The position numbers and the translations under genes were made by a program. Source: Chionis minor (lineage: Eukaryota; Chordata; Aves; Charadriiformes; Chionididae). Taken from it: a stretch of DNA of 64,000 bases. The notes under the pieces were generated by a model that saw only the letters and a list, made by a program, of their open reading frames with translations, was not told where the DNA came from and did not search any database. The DNA lies in the NCBI GenBank assembly GCA_013398295.1, contig VZSF01007302.1:186001-250000 (forward strand), read 5' to 3'. Within the stretch, counting starts at the first letter, position 1. The number at the start of each line of letters is the position of its first letter. Below, in pieces: positions 11,494-21,191 of this stretch.

Positions 11494-14400
11494 CTGCAGA
11501 GGATAAGATGGTGATATTGTTAGCGGTCTAGACACATTTAGTACTCAGCAATGAGCACTTTTTGCAACCTCTCCACTGAGGTTTTATTTCCTAATAGCAC
11601 TCATGCACGAAACAATGCAATTTATTACAGTAATTCAGAGCTCTAGAAACATCTGTCTCAAAGGATGGGTTAGTCTTGGTGGGACTGCAGAAGCACAACT
11701 GATAACAGGAAAGAATGATATTGTTTCAGATCATTACTGCTCAAAGTTATTATCCTGCATCTTGTTGCATGAACATTAAAACATGGTCTGTACAAAATAA
11801 AAGCAGTGACATCAGCTTCCGTGTCTAGAGCTACTATAATTATGCAATAACTGCAGAGTGGCAGATGTTGAGCCGTAATGGCATTATTGTATTCTTTGTG
11901 TTCTTATGTGGTTTTGTTGGAAATGATTTGCATGTATTGCATTTTCTCTGTTATTGTCTAATTAGCTGATTTTGCCTTACTTATTCAACAAAAAGAAATG
12001 AGTAGAGGATAGTTTTCCATTACTCACAGGAATGTTTCACATTTTTTTCATGAAAAACCACCCTAAACCTCCAAAAGAGAATATTGGGAGCAAGAATTTA
12101 ATTTCTGTTTCAGACATTTCTTTACTCTTTAAAAAATACATGCAAAATACAAATTAAATCGAAACAGTAAGAATCCACTGAGAAACCTGGTTTTAATCTC
12201 CTTTCTGAAAACACTAAATGTGTGTCTTTTCAGTGGAAATATTTTTTATAAAATAACACAGTCTTGCAAGTAAACTCTGGGTAAGAACAATCTACATTTT
12301 ATGGGAAGTAAAGTCTTTGACTATGAAAATGCCTACATCTGCTCAGGCACCACTGGAGAGATAAAGTGCTAAAAAGCAAACAAAACAAAGTCCTTGATAA
12401 CCCCAGTTTGCAGTGGTGAACGAGACTGTCATAAGTTGACAGGAACAATTATGTTTCATACATTTTGCAAGGCTGTGTTGATGTCACATTAATTAGTCAT
12501 TCGACTGAATCCACTTAAGTGATTCTCTGTCAAATGTCATATTCCTGCTATCAGAAATAAAAATATCCCTGTTAGGCCCAGGTGACTGATTAAGTCCTCC
12601 TCCTTTAAAAAAGCAGACACAGAAATATTTGAAAGGAAAATGATAAAACGAAATAACATGACAGGCTTTGGGGAGAAGACACCATGCATATTTAATTTAA
12701 ATTGACGTCTGCTTTTCTCATATGAGAATACTTAGAAAACATTGATATCTTTGTGAACTTAACAGGTGCACAATAATAAAAAATAATTCTTTAACTATCA
12801 AACATGGCTCTGACGTGCTACCTAGTTTGCACTGCTTTGCATGATATAAATGTTGATAGTATGAATAGGGTTCTAGTCTGAAACGTGAGCAGGAAAGCAG
12901 TCTAAAGAAATGTGTTGTAACAATAGATAAAAATGCACTTTTTAGATCAGCTTGGAGTTTTGAACCATCTGCTACATGAAAATACATATACTTACATTAC
13001 TTTGCATCAAAAGATGTATATATCTTCATCGCCTTCTTTTCAGCTTCTGAGTAACATTAGAAAACAGACAAGCCTCAAAAGCTGAGAAGAGAGCTATTCT
13101 TGCTGACTTTATTTCTGCCCTGAGTAAGGAGCAGGCAGCAGGAGAGATCTCAGGAAGACAACAGTCTATCCGGAGAACTTACCAGCATATTGCATATTTA
13201 AGAGGAAGAAAAGTGTTTGTATCCACACAGCCATATGTAGTTGTCATTAATCAAATGAGGACACCGTTGCACTCAGCACATTTTAAGGAACCGATAAACA
13301 TCCAGATGCTGCAAAATGCTGAGCTGTTGCTTATTGCTGCTTCAGTGCAATTCCTTCCCCATCAGCTCTGGGCTGAGGAGATGCTTTTTTGCCCTACATG
13401 ATTTGCATTCACAGTCTGGAAGAGCTTCTGTTCTTGCAAAGAGCCAGTTGCGCCTACCAGGTCAGGGGAAGCGCTACTCAAGTTGAAATATGCATGAGCT
13501 GACAAAATACTGTATTTAAAACAAAACAAAACAAAACCGTCTACGTTCAGAGATTCTCTTAGTGTTATTAATGGATATTATTGATGCTGCTTTGAATATG
13601 AAGTGATATCTATAAGCTGAACAGCTAGATCTGATTTATGGTATTCAACTTAAGACCAAATATTTTGAGGTTGCATTATAGAATGAGACCATCGCGATTG
13701 TTCTTTCATTACAGAGACTGATCATTTTTTAAAAAAAATAAATTCAGTTAATATGTCATGTTGCAATGTTCTCACATTCAGATGAACCTACAGATATGAA
13801 ATTTGTGCAAGCTTAATTAAAGGAACTCAACCTCTGATTTGTGTTCAGATTGCAAAGATTTATACATTGTTTTCTTTTAAAGTTGTCATATTTTCACGTA
13901 CATAATCCCCAAGTTCTCTTTGAAAACAGCCTTATATCTTAACTATAATATGATTATACATCTGTGGATAGAACAGGGGGAACTTTGAATGTCTTTTTCC
14001 AATAGTTTCTTTTCCAATAGCCTTTTCCAATAACTTTTATATGCCATAGATTATTTCTAATCATTTGTTCTCTTCTTTCTTTTCTGTATCTTTGCTTCTA
14101 TTGTATTAAGTCTTTGCCAGGAGATGACAATTTTTGTGTATTTAGAGCTGCCTCGGGAGGGAAAAAACAAAACCAGCTGTGGATCACTTGAAGGTTCAGG
14201 TTACATGAGGATGGGTTTTTTTCAGACGAGAATAGTTTGAGGTATGTGATTTATATGTAGACTTCATGCATGAACATATAGGATTATTTCCAGATTATTT
14301 CAGAAGCATGTTTGTTTAAGTACAAAAATTGAACTTAACCTTCTTGAGATACATTTAAAATGAATGTTTTCTTCTGCATTCACCATATGACTTCTGCACA

Positions 14401-14928
14401 AAAAATGTCAACAAAGAACTGTTTGAATTAACATCTCGCAGTGATCAATTTATCGCCAAAAGGCCAGAATGAAAAATAATTACAGTGATTATGGTCATAC
14501 AACTGGCCTTTCTGAAATAAATCTTGTTTCTTCCCATTGCAAGTTTACATTTCCCATCCAGGTAGGATGAGCATACGTGGATACTCTTTGGATACATTTC
14601 CAATTTAGCTGCTATCAGGAAGAAAGGCAGAAATGAAGTCATAGAAAATGGACTAGGCTTAGCATTGCAGATTTGATTAAGCTGAAGAACCTGGCATTAA
14701 GATCTTATCTCACAGAAGGCAATTCTCGGTTGTGGACTACATCTCTGCAAGAGATGTGGTGTCCTCCAGATTTCAGTTCAGACAAAAAAGCACAACACAG
14801 TTTGGTCTGCAGTGGTAATTCTATACAAAGGCTAAAACTATACTGTGGAACTCTGTGTGGAAATATTAGATGATTCGTGGAGTTGTCTTGCACACCGAGA
14901 CACATTTGAGACGAAAAATGTCACATAC
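11494..14928 (-). other. ADCYAP1R1: Intron between the TM3 and TM4 exons
   Basis: About 3.4 kb with no recognised mobile element. It contains an octamer and homeodomain-type motif group at 11838-11965 and the TTTTCCAATA repeats at 13993. Confidence 0.9.
13993..14033. repeat. Three imperfect copies of a TTTTCCAATA unit
   Basis: The unit YTTTTCCAATAR occurs three times with a period of about 14-16 bases. It is an imperfect short tandem repeat in the intron between the TM4 and TM3 exons. Confidence 0.75.
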
Positions 14929-15082
14929 CCCAGCCAATAATAGTGTACCAGTAGAAATATCTCCTCTCTGGGAAAAACGTTTCTACCAATAAAGTGAAAA
15001 GGTACAATCCCTCAATGAAAAGCCAGAAGTAGTTGGACATGACACAGTAGTGAAAAAATACCATCACTGCTTTGCATTCCAC
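14929..15082 (-). CDS. ADCYAP1R1: PAC1 receptor exon: TM3, ICL2, start of TM4
   Basis: After TCTCCACAG the exon reads [40 protein letters not shown] and [11 protein letters not shown] plus one base. It holds the TM3 cysteine (V-E-C-K) that pairs with ECL2, and the class B core motif E-G-L-Y-L in TM3, involved in G-protein activation. The donor is TGGG|GTATGT, leaving phase 1. The 154 bp length and the sequence are almost unchanged from mammals, and the F-F-P-E-R-R-Y-F stretch separates PAC1 from VPAC1 and VPAC2. This is the clearest single piece of evidence for the gene's identity. Confidence 0.98.
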
Positions 15083-17221
15083 CTGTGGAGAATCAAGAAA
15101 AACATAGTTATTTCCACGTTGTTTCTGCCCTATCAGATAGAGCAAATGCTTTCAGCCTCTCCAGATCTCTTACTGGAAAGGAACACAGCTGGGACTGGTA
15201 TTATTTACTTTTAATAGTAAAGTTTTAAAAGCATGAGAAGAATGTGAAGTGCCACTCAGAGAGAGAAGCTTGAAAGGGCAGGTAGCCAATTTTACCAGTG
15301 GGAGGTGGTCAACAGCGTCTGCAGACAGCTTGAGAATGTCTTGCATTAGTGGGAGTTCACATCATCAATGGACGCTAATTGCTAGATTTAAGCCCCCTTG
15401 CAAGCATTAAGTGCAGAGAAGAAAAGAATCCAGTTGTGTGTTGAGAAACCTAAGGAAGGATGTGAAATGGCAGGACGATTGTGGAAAACCCTGAGAGTGG
15501 GATCAGAAAGGATGCACCCTCCTGCGTGCTGTTGAGAATTGTACTTCCTTGCCGTTTGCAGGTGTTGTCACTCAGGGACAGAAAATGAAAGTAAGCGTAA
15601 GTATAAAGAAAGCAGAGTGATTTACTGTAAAAAATGACAGAAGATTTCATTCATTTAATGGGGGGAAAAGCAGTGGACAAAAGAAAAAACGGGGGTTTTT
15701 AACCTGGCAAAAAGGAGGCTGAGGGGAGACCTTACTGCTCTCTACAACTACCCAAAAGGAGATTGTAGCCAGGTTTGGTCTATTCTCCCAAGTAACAGGC
15801 GATAGGACAAGAGGAAATGGCCTCAAGGTGTGCCAGGGGAGGTTTAGGATGGATATTAGGAAAAATTTTTGTACGAAAAAGTTTACCAAGCGTTGGACCA
15901 GGCTGGTCAAGAAAGTGGTTGAGTCACCATCCCTGGAGGTATTTAAAAGACTGAGGGACATGGTTTAGTGATGGCTTTGGCAGTCTTATGTTAACAACTG
16001 GACTCAATGATCTTAAAGGTCTTTTCTGACCTAAATCATTCTGGCTCTATGATAAAAGCCTTAGGTAGAAACCAAGCTCTACCTTGACTCTGTGAGAGTA
16101 GGACACACTTGTCTTTCCAGTGTTGCATCCCAGTGAGACATCATTACTCCTGCAAAAGCAGAACTTTTCAACAAACCAGAGCAGAAACAGTACATAAACT
16201 GGAAGCTTCCGCCTGGGTCTGTGGGAAGCAAATAATTTTGGCTGGTTTCCACTTGTCCTTGCCCCTTCTGGGACAAATCTACAACCAATATGTTTAAACT
16301 ATCAGATCTTGAGTTTCTTCATGGAGGCTTTATCAGGGCTGAAGATCTGGTAATTAGTTGGCTGATTTTAACATGTTTTATGCTTCAGGTGTTTCAAAAC
16401 AGAGGCAGATGCCACTATTAGAAGAGTGGTGTGAACAAGCTACAGATTTAACATGGCTTCAACTTTATCATGGAGAAGAATTAAAAGTAGAAAGTAGTTT
16501 CAGTGACAAAGAAAAGGCTGACTAAGAAACTACACAGCTGCACTTTCCTCATGGAAGGGACCCATAGGGAATTTAGCTCCTAACTGGATGAATAAAGGAG
16601 ATCTCAGTTTGGGAACTCACTGTAATTCCATCATAATTACACCCATTGAGCTGATTTATCACATTGAATACTAGCCTTAAATGTGAGAGGAACTGGGATT
16701 TGCATGCAATATATAGCTAAATGAATCTGCAGAAGAGACTGCTTTCCAGGAAACCACACATCTGAGACAAACACGTGGCTAATACCAATGATTTTTTGAG
16801 AGTGTGACTGTCAGGGGTATTTTCCGTGCCTGAATGGTCACCATCTTTACACACAACTCTGCCTGACACCCAGAACAAATAAGGGTCTGGATCAAAAACA
16901 GATGTTCAGATAAAAGAAATGGCTTGTGTCTGCCCTCATCCCACCTATCACTGTGCGGATCTGAGAAAGGGACAAAGAACCTGAGTAGAGTCAGAACCCC
17001 AAACTTGTAGATTTGTCCTAAAGGACAGACTGCTGGACACTGAAGACATCATGAGATAATACCATCCACAGTTTTGCTTGAGGGAAGTTTACCACCAATC
17101 ACCTTCTCTTCCAGTCTCCTCAGCCTATGATACCCAACAGACTGCTGTCTGCCTCACCATTTTTTGGTTATCTCATGCTGAAAAAAATAAAGGAAAAGGC
17201 TTTGGTTTTGAATTTACTTAC
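15083..17221 (-). other. ADCYAP1R1: Intron between the TM2 and TM3 exons
   Basis: About 2.1 kb carrying one decayed CR1 copy (15697-16055). The rest is unique sequence. Confidence 0.9.
15697..16055 (+). mobile_element. CR1 LINE 3' fragment
   Basis: A diverged 3' end of CR1, antisense to the receptor gene, about 600 bases upstream (in transcript order) of the TM3 exon. Recognisable in order: the ctggcaaaaaggaggctga block (ORF2 E-K-R-R-L-R-G-D-L equivalent), the GATAGGACAAGAGGAAATGG block, GGTTTAGGATGGATATTAGG, and a 3' end ACTGGACTCAATGATCTTAA. The usual clean octamer tail is degraded (ATTCTGGCTCTATGA), so this copy looks older than those at 45.7 and 53.0 kb. Confidence 0.88.
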
Positions 17222-17354
17222 TGTTGAGATAAAACAGTGGTTGCCATCCTGTTCAGCATAAAGAACGCCGTCTTTAATGAATACAGATATTGCACGTAGA
17301 ATGAATGAAACAAAGAGGTTCATGTGGATAAAATTTCGAGTGCAGTGAAGCTTC
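17222..17354 (-). CDS. ADCYAP1R1: PAC1 receptor exon: ICL1, TM2, ECL1
   Basis: The acceptor CTCTCCAG gives one base completing an arginine, then [40 protein letters not shown] and FIST. It covers the first intracellular loop (RKLHCTRN, conserved in class B receptors), TM2 (IHMNLF) and the first extracellular loop. The exon ends on a complete codon before GTAAGT; 133 bp equals 1 + 44 codons. As recalled, the mammalian protein has K-D-W-I-L-Y where this one has K-D-G-V-L-Y, a notable change from a large aromatic to glycine in the loop. The polypyrimidine and A-rich tract at 17388-17404 lies just upstream in the intron. Confidence 0.96.
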
Positions 17355-17806
17355 CTGGAGAGGAAAGAACAAGGGAGGGGAAAAGAAGAAGAAAAAAAAA
17401 AAAAACCAAAACTTTTCTTTCATGGAAATAGTATACAAGGTCTATCTTCACACATGGCCAGAGCTCCTAGCACCCTGGTGATATGAATAGCAGCATCTGA
17501 AAGTCAAGAGTGTGGATAATATGACCCTAGGCCTAACAAAGAGGAGGATTTAGGGATCTTCCTGTAAAAGTGTGCAAGGTAGCATAAAATAGACCCAGTC
17601 CAATACAGCTTCCATAGTTCCATCTACAGTCTGCTGAAATGCGGTTACTGGAGTGTGTCAAAGCTGGGGGAAGAACTCTATGAAAGGGCTCTCTCCCTCT
17701 TATTCTACATCTGGTAAGATAAAAGCTTAAACATTGCTTTGCACCGATGAGCTCCAGTCTCTTTCCTCCAGTGACAGAACAGCTCACTGCTCATGTCCTG
17801 ACTCAC
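17355..17806 (-). other. ADCYAP1R1: Intron between the TM1 and TM2 exons
   Basis: The shortest intron seen here, 452 bp, with an A-rich run at 17391-17405. Nothing else was recognised. Confidence 0.93.
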
Positions 17807-17904
17807 CTGAAACGACACAGGATAACCATGGCAGTGGTGAGGGAAACAAGAGAAGTGCTGTATCCAACCGTGTACAAAGCCTTCACGGAGAGATAGTAGT
17901 AATC
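17807..17904 (-). CDS. ADCYAP1R1: PAC1 receptor exon: stalk and TM1
   Basis: After CCTCCCAAG the exon reads [18 protein letters not shown], then [14 protein letters not shown], and ends mid-codon (phase 2) at TTTCAG|GTGAGT. This is the first membrane helix of class B receptors, with the conserved S-x-K-x-L-Y-T-V-G-Y-S pattern. It is 98 bp, 32 codons plus two bases. It is nearly identical to mammalian PAC1, differing at one residue that I can recognise (T to S inside the helix). The neighbouring introns are short (452 and 528 bp). Confidence 0.96.
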
Positions 17905-18432
17905 CTTGGGAGGCAAACAACACACAGTTAAATGGTTCATCTGCGGTCACTTCTTCTTTACCCTGTCAACATGCACGATTTGTTTCTTGAATAGCCTGGT
18001 TGTTTTCCTCTCTTGGTTCCCCCGAGATCTCGCTGTATATTAGAGCATTGCTCAATGTCTGGTGTACCCTTGGTTCTGCAGACTGTGAAGCTTATTTGTC
18101 AGTGAGCTAGCAAAGGCTGCCTATATTTCTTTGACCACTGTGCATGTATCTGTAGAAAAAAGTTGTTGGCTAAGGGATTCTTTAGTCAATACGAGAAGAA
18201 CTGGGGGCTTCTAGAAGTTGTAAGCTGTATCAACAGTAAATAGTCATATTCTGGAAATATTCAGTATAAGACTAGGAAGGATTTAAATCTTGCTTCTCAC
18301 ATTGTTATGCCCATAAATACCTGATTGTTTCATTCTAATCACCATCAAATCAGACCATAACTAGAGGCTGGACAAAAAGCAGCCTGCTGCTCTCCCCCTT
18401 CATTTGTTTTTAATTATAAGATTAGTTCCCAC
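17905..18432 (-). other. ADCYAP1R1: Intron between the last ectodomain exon and TM1
   Basis: 528 bp of unique sequence; nothing recognised. Confidence 0.93.
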
Positions 18433-18536
18433 CTGGTTATCGGACTCTGTTTCATTTTCATCAAAGCCACAGGCGTCATAATAATGAGGAAAAGGTTCAG
18501 ACCAGCCATCTTCAGTGCAATTTCTGCTGATGTCCC
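18433..18536 (-). CDS. ADCYAP1R1: PAC1 receptor exon: end of ectodomain ([15 protein letters not shown])
   Basis: The acceptor GACATAG is followed by two bases that complete a glycine, then [20 protein letters not shown] and [14 protein letters not shown]. These hold ectodomain cysteines five and six and the conserved class B G-W-S-x-P motif. There are two N-glycosylation sequons: N-C-T, shared with mammals, and N-E-T, which I do not recall at this position in the mammalian protein (ESETGD there). The donor is CCAG|GTGGGA, ending on a complete codon; the 104 bp length equals 2 + 34 codons. The exon leads into the stalk before TM1. Confidence 0.96.
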
Positions 18537-20168
18537 CTATGTCAAGCACAGTTGGGAATATGACATTGCTGAAGCAAACTGCAGGACATACCCTCCCTCC
18601 CCTTGGTACATGACCAAAGAAAACCCCACCGTACCACTGGGGGTACTATTTATCTGGCTATCCACAGAAGACTGTAATGGCATCTTTAAAGTTTAATGAC
18701 ATTTTTAATGACATAGTTCTACACTAAGTGCCTATGGGCGTCTACTACTACAGTAGGTCACCAGAGAGCAAAAAAGATTTAACCAGTATAGTCAGTGCTT
18801 AAATATAGGTAGGCACTTTGTGCTATTTAAGATAATCTATATCTGAGACATCTGCATGGGACTGGCAAAAAAACACAAGGCTAACATAATTTTTTGGAGC
18901 AGCTGCTGGAAGCCAGGCAGGATCTTGTAGGATACGTAAAACAGATATTGTACGTCTATCGTGAGGCAGCTGGATTATTCTCCCGCAGTCAGATAACACG
19001 TATCCCACACGTTTATCTTCAAGCCTAGGCTCTGATCTGAGGGTGCCTTTGTGAGAAGGACAGATGTAGGAAAACAAAGGAAAGATGAAGTGGGAATCTC
19101 TTCCCTGCCTCTGTCTTCATAGCAATACATCCTTTTATGTCTCCAGATGCCCAGTGTGGCTTCAGCTGACAATTTCAAACCTGCTTCAGAGCTTCTCGCA
19201 TCCCTCTGCCCATTATTTGTTCCAATCCCAGTTTATAACTTTACTCTAAAACGGGTTTTTGCAAGGAGGCTCAAAACTGGCTCAGAAAAAAACTTTATTT
19301 TCTTTTTCTCTCTCTTTACTCTGATTGTTTGGCTAATCTGGTATAAGGACTAGCTCCTAAATGGCTTTCACTGACACCGTCAAAAGGCTTAAAACTGTAT
19401 TGGGAAACAAGAGCTGGGGGTGGAAGAGGAAAATGTCTCTTGACACTCAGTCGGTTACTGAGGCTGCCTAAGGTGGGACGGCCCCCATGGTGCTCTTTCT
19501 AAGCACCATTTCTCTTGCCAGAGCTCAATGACCCGGTTGAAAAATTAGAGCTGGGCTGCCGGCTGCACTTACTCCTCTCCAGCACAATAGAACAGTGTCC
19601 ATTTATTGAGTTATTACAGTTTCTGGAGTTTGAGCTGTACCTTGACCAAAATTCATGGAAATTTCCAAGTTTTTTCTTTTTCATTAAGGTTGTGCTGCTG
19701 TGCATTCTTAGAGCAGTTTAGTCAAGTATCTCATAACACGAGCAGTGACCTTATTTTTACAGAATCTGTTTGCCATCCATGCAGCAGAATATATCTGTTT
19801 AATCACAGCATTCATTTAAGAACATTGCATTACTTGGCAAATATTGGTAAATTACTGTTGCACATTCATCCTTAGTTTTCAATGGAAAATAACCACTTAA
19901 TCATGGTGTTGACTTTCCTTAACACCATTTAGTAATTACTGTTAAGCAGGTAGATATAATTTACAACAACATACTTGCTAGATTGCAAAGCTCAACAGTG
20001 GAGGAATAAATTTTCATAATACTGTTAAAAGTAACCTACCAGAAAATGTGTCACCATAATTAGAACTCATTCGACAATAATACCTAAATGGCAGGAGAAA
20101 AAGCTTGGAGCTTCCTTTTTAACAGAGTTAAAATAAAAAGAGAAACATTCCATGGTTCTGTTTCTTAC
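18537..20168 (-). other. ADCYAP1R1: Intron after the 42 bp cassette
   Basis: About 1.6 kb of unique sequence with no mobile element. The short open frames on both strands (19499-19875) look like chance. Confidence 0.88.
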
Positions 20169-20210
20169 CTAGGGGAGTCTGGGCTGTGCTTTCCAGCAAG
20201 TCGTAGTCAC
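20169..20210 (-). CDS. ADCYAP1R1: PAC1 receptor cassette microexon, 42 bp
   Basis: The minus strand shows TTTTATAG, then 42 open bases, then CTAG|GTAAGAAA. In phase 1 it reads G-DYDLLESTAQTPL, which follows the preceding exon and joins directly to GDISRNC of the next. The 42 bp length and phase equal the second optional ectodomain exon of mammalian PAC1 (the SDFGDSNSLDLS region), and the acidic, hydroxyl-rich make-up with a central D-L is similar. It lies 630 bases downstream of the 36 bp cassette in transcript order. Skipping both cassettes would give the short ectodomain form, with FIISED-G running straight into DISRNC. The acceptor has a weaker pyrimidine tract than most exons of the gene, in keeping with optional use. 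Confidence 0.85.
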   Translation of the reverse strand: MTTTCWKAQPRLP

Positions 20211-20840
20211 CTATAAAAGTGGAAATTCAGTATGAAATTCTTTTGATTGTGTTTTGTATTAGGACCCAAACTGGTCTCTGGGTGAATAGGATACAATTGA
20301 TTTTTATTTGTTTGGATCAGGCCCAAAGGCAATAAATACTTGATTTTGTCTTTTCAGGAAGTAAACACAATTTTACTTGTGAGTATAAATCAAAGCTGAA
20401 CCTGTAAAATTAAAAAATTGCTACTGCAAGCAGCAGGCACATAGCTAAACACACATACAATCAAACTAGGACCAGTATTATTGAAAAAAATATTAAAGTC
20501 AAATATTATATCTTTAGAAATATACATTTACAAACCATAGGTGTTGAAGTGCAGTCAGTTTTCACAAAATGAATGAAAAATCATTTCCATTCATCAGTAA
20601 CAAAAGGCAAACATTAATTGGTTCTAAGTAAGATAATGCGTATTTTTGGTTTTAGGTTAGATCTAAAACTAGATCTAGATTTCTAGAAACTTACCAGATA
20701 TTTACTTTCACTTTTTATCATGAATTTATTATCATAATGGTTGATACACAAACAACTTTATAATAATATGGTCTTATCATGTGCTCTACATATAATTTTT
20801 GAGAACAGAGGTACATAGGAGAAGCACAACTGGTTCTTAC
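20211..20840 (-). other. ADCYAP1R1: Intron between the two cassette exons
   Basis: 630 bp, very AT-rich, holding the palindrome cluster at 20658-20689. Confidence 0.82.
20658..20689. repeat. Palindrome cluster between the two cassette exons
   Basis: TAGATCTA occurs twice (20658-20665 and 20670-20677), separated by AAAC, and is followed by the 10-base palindrome TTTCTAGAAA (20680-20689). It lies in the 630 bp intron between the two optional exons. Confidence 0.9.
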
Positions 20841-20876
20841 CTGCATGAGTTTGCCCTAAGTTATCTACTTCCCAAC
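20841..20876 (-). CDS. ADCYAP1R1: PAC1 receptor cassette microexon, 36 bp
   Basis: On the minus strand TAATTTCAG precedes and GCAG|GTAAGAAC follows a 36-base open stretch, both near-consensus splice sites. In the phase set by the neighbouring exons (phase 1 in and out) it reads G-WEVDNLGQTHA. It sits between the exon ending FIISED and the 42 bp cassette, where mammalian PAC1 has a 21 bp optional exon (VWETETI). The shared W-E near the start suggests homology, but this version would add 12 residues instead of 7. As it is in frame and symmetric, including or skipping it keeps the receptor readable. In mammals, loss of this region changes PACAP-27/38 and VIP selectivity; that role here is inferred. 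The exon is supported by splice signals, phase and position, not by transcript data. Confidence 0.8.
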
Positions 20877-21151
20877 CTGAAATTAGAAGAATAAAAATAA
20901 TTCATTTGATCTTGATAATAGTTTGCTTCCCAAAAGAGGAGTGGATGTAGCAGTGCCTAGAGACAAACTCCAAGAAAATTTTGTTTAAATCTTTTTTTCA
21001 AGATGAGACTGTATTATTATGGCTGAAAAGTGGTTTTCAGAAGACAGTTGACTGCATTATATTGTTAAATCTCCAGTTATCCTGGAGTTTCATCAGACTC
21101 TAGGAAGGATAGGAAAAAAGAGACGAGGGAGCTTCTTTGTGGGTTGTTTCG

Positions 21152-21191
21152 TTTTTTTCCTTTTTTTCTTTTTTTTTTTTTTGTGGGGGGG
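21152..21191. repeat. Poly-T tract ending in an eight-G run
   Basis: A T-rich tract broken by C is followed by GTGGGGGGGG then TGTGTGT. It lies about 270 bases upstream (in transcript order) of the 36 bp cassette exon; on the transcript strand it is an eight-C run followed by a poly-A-rich tract. Confidence 0.85.
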
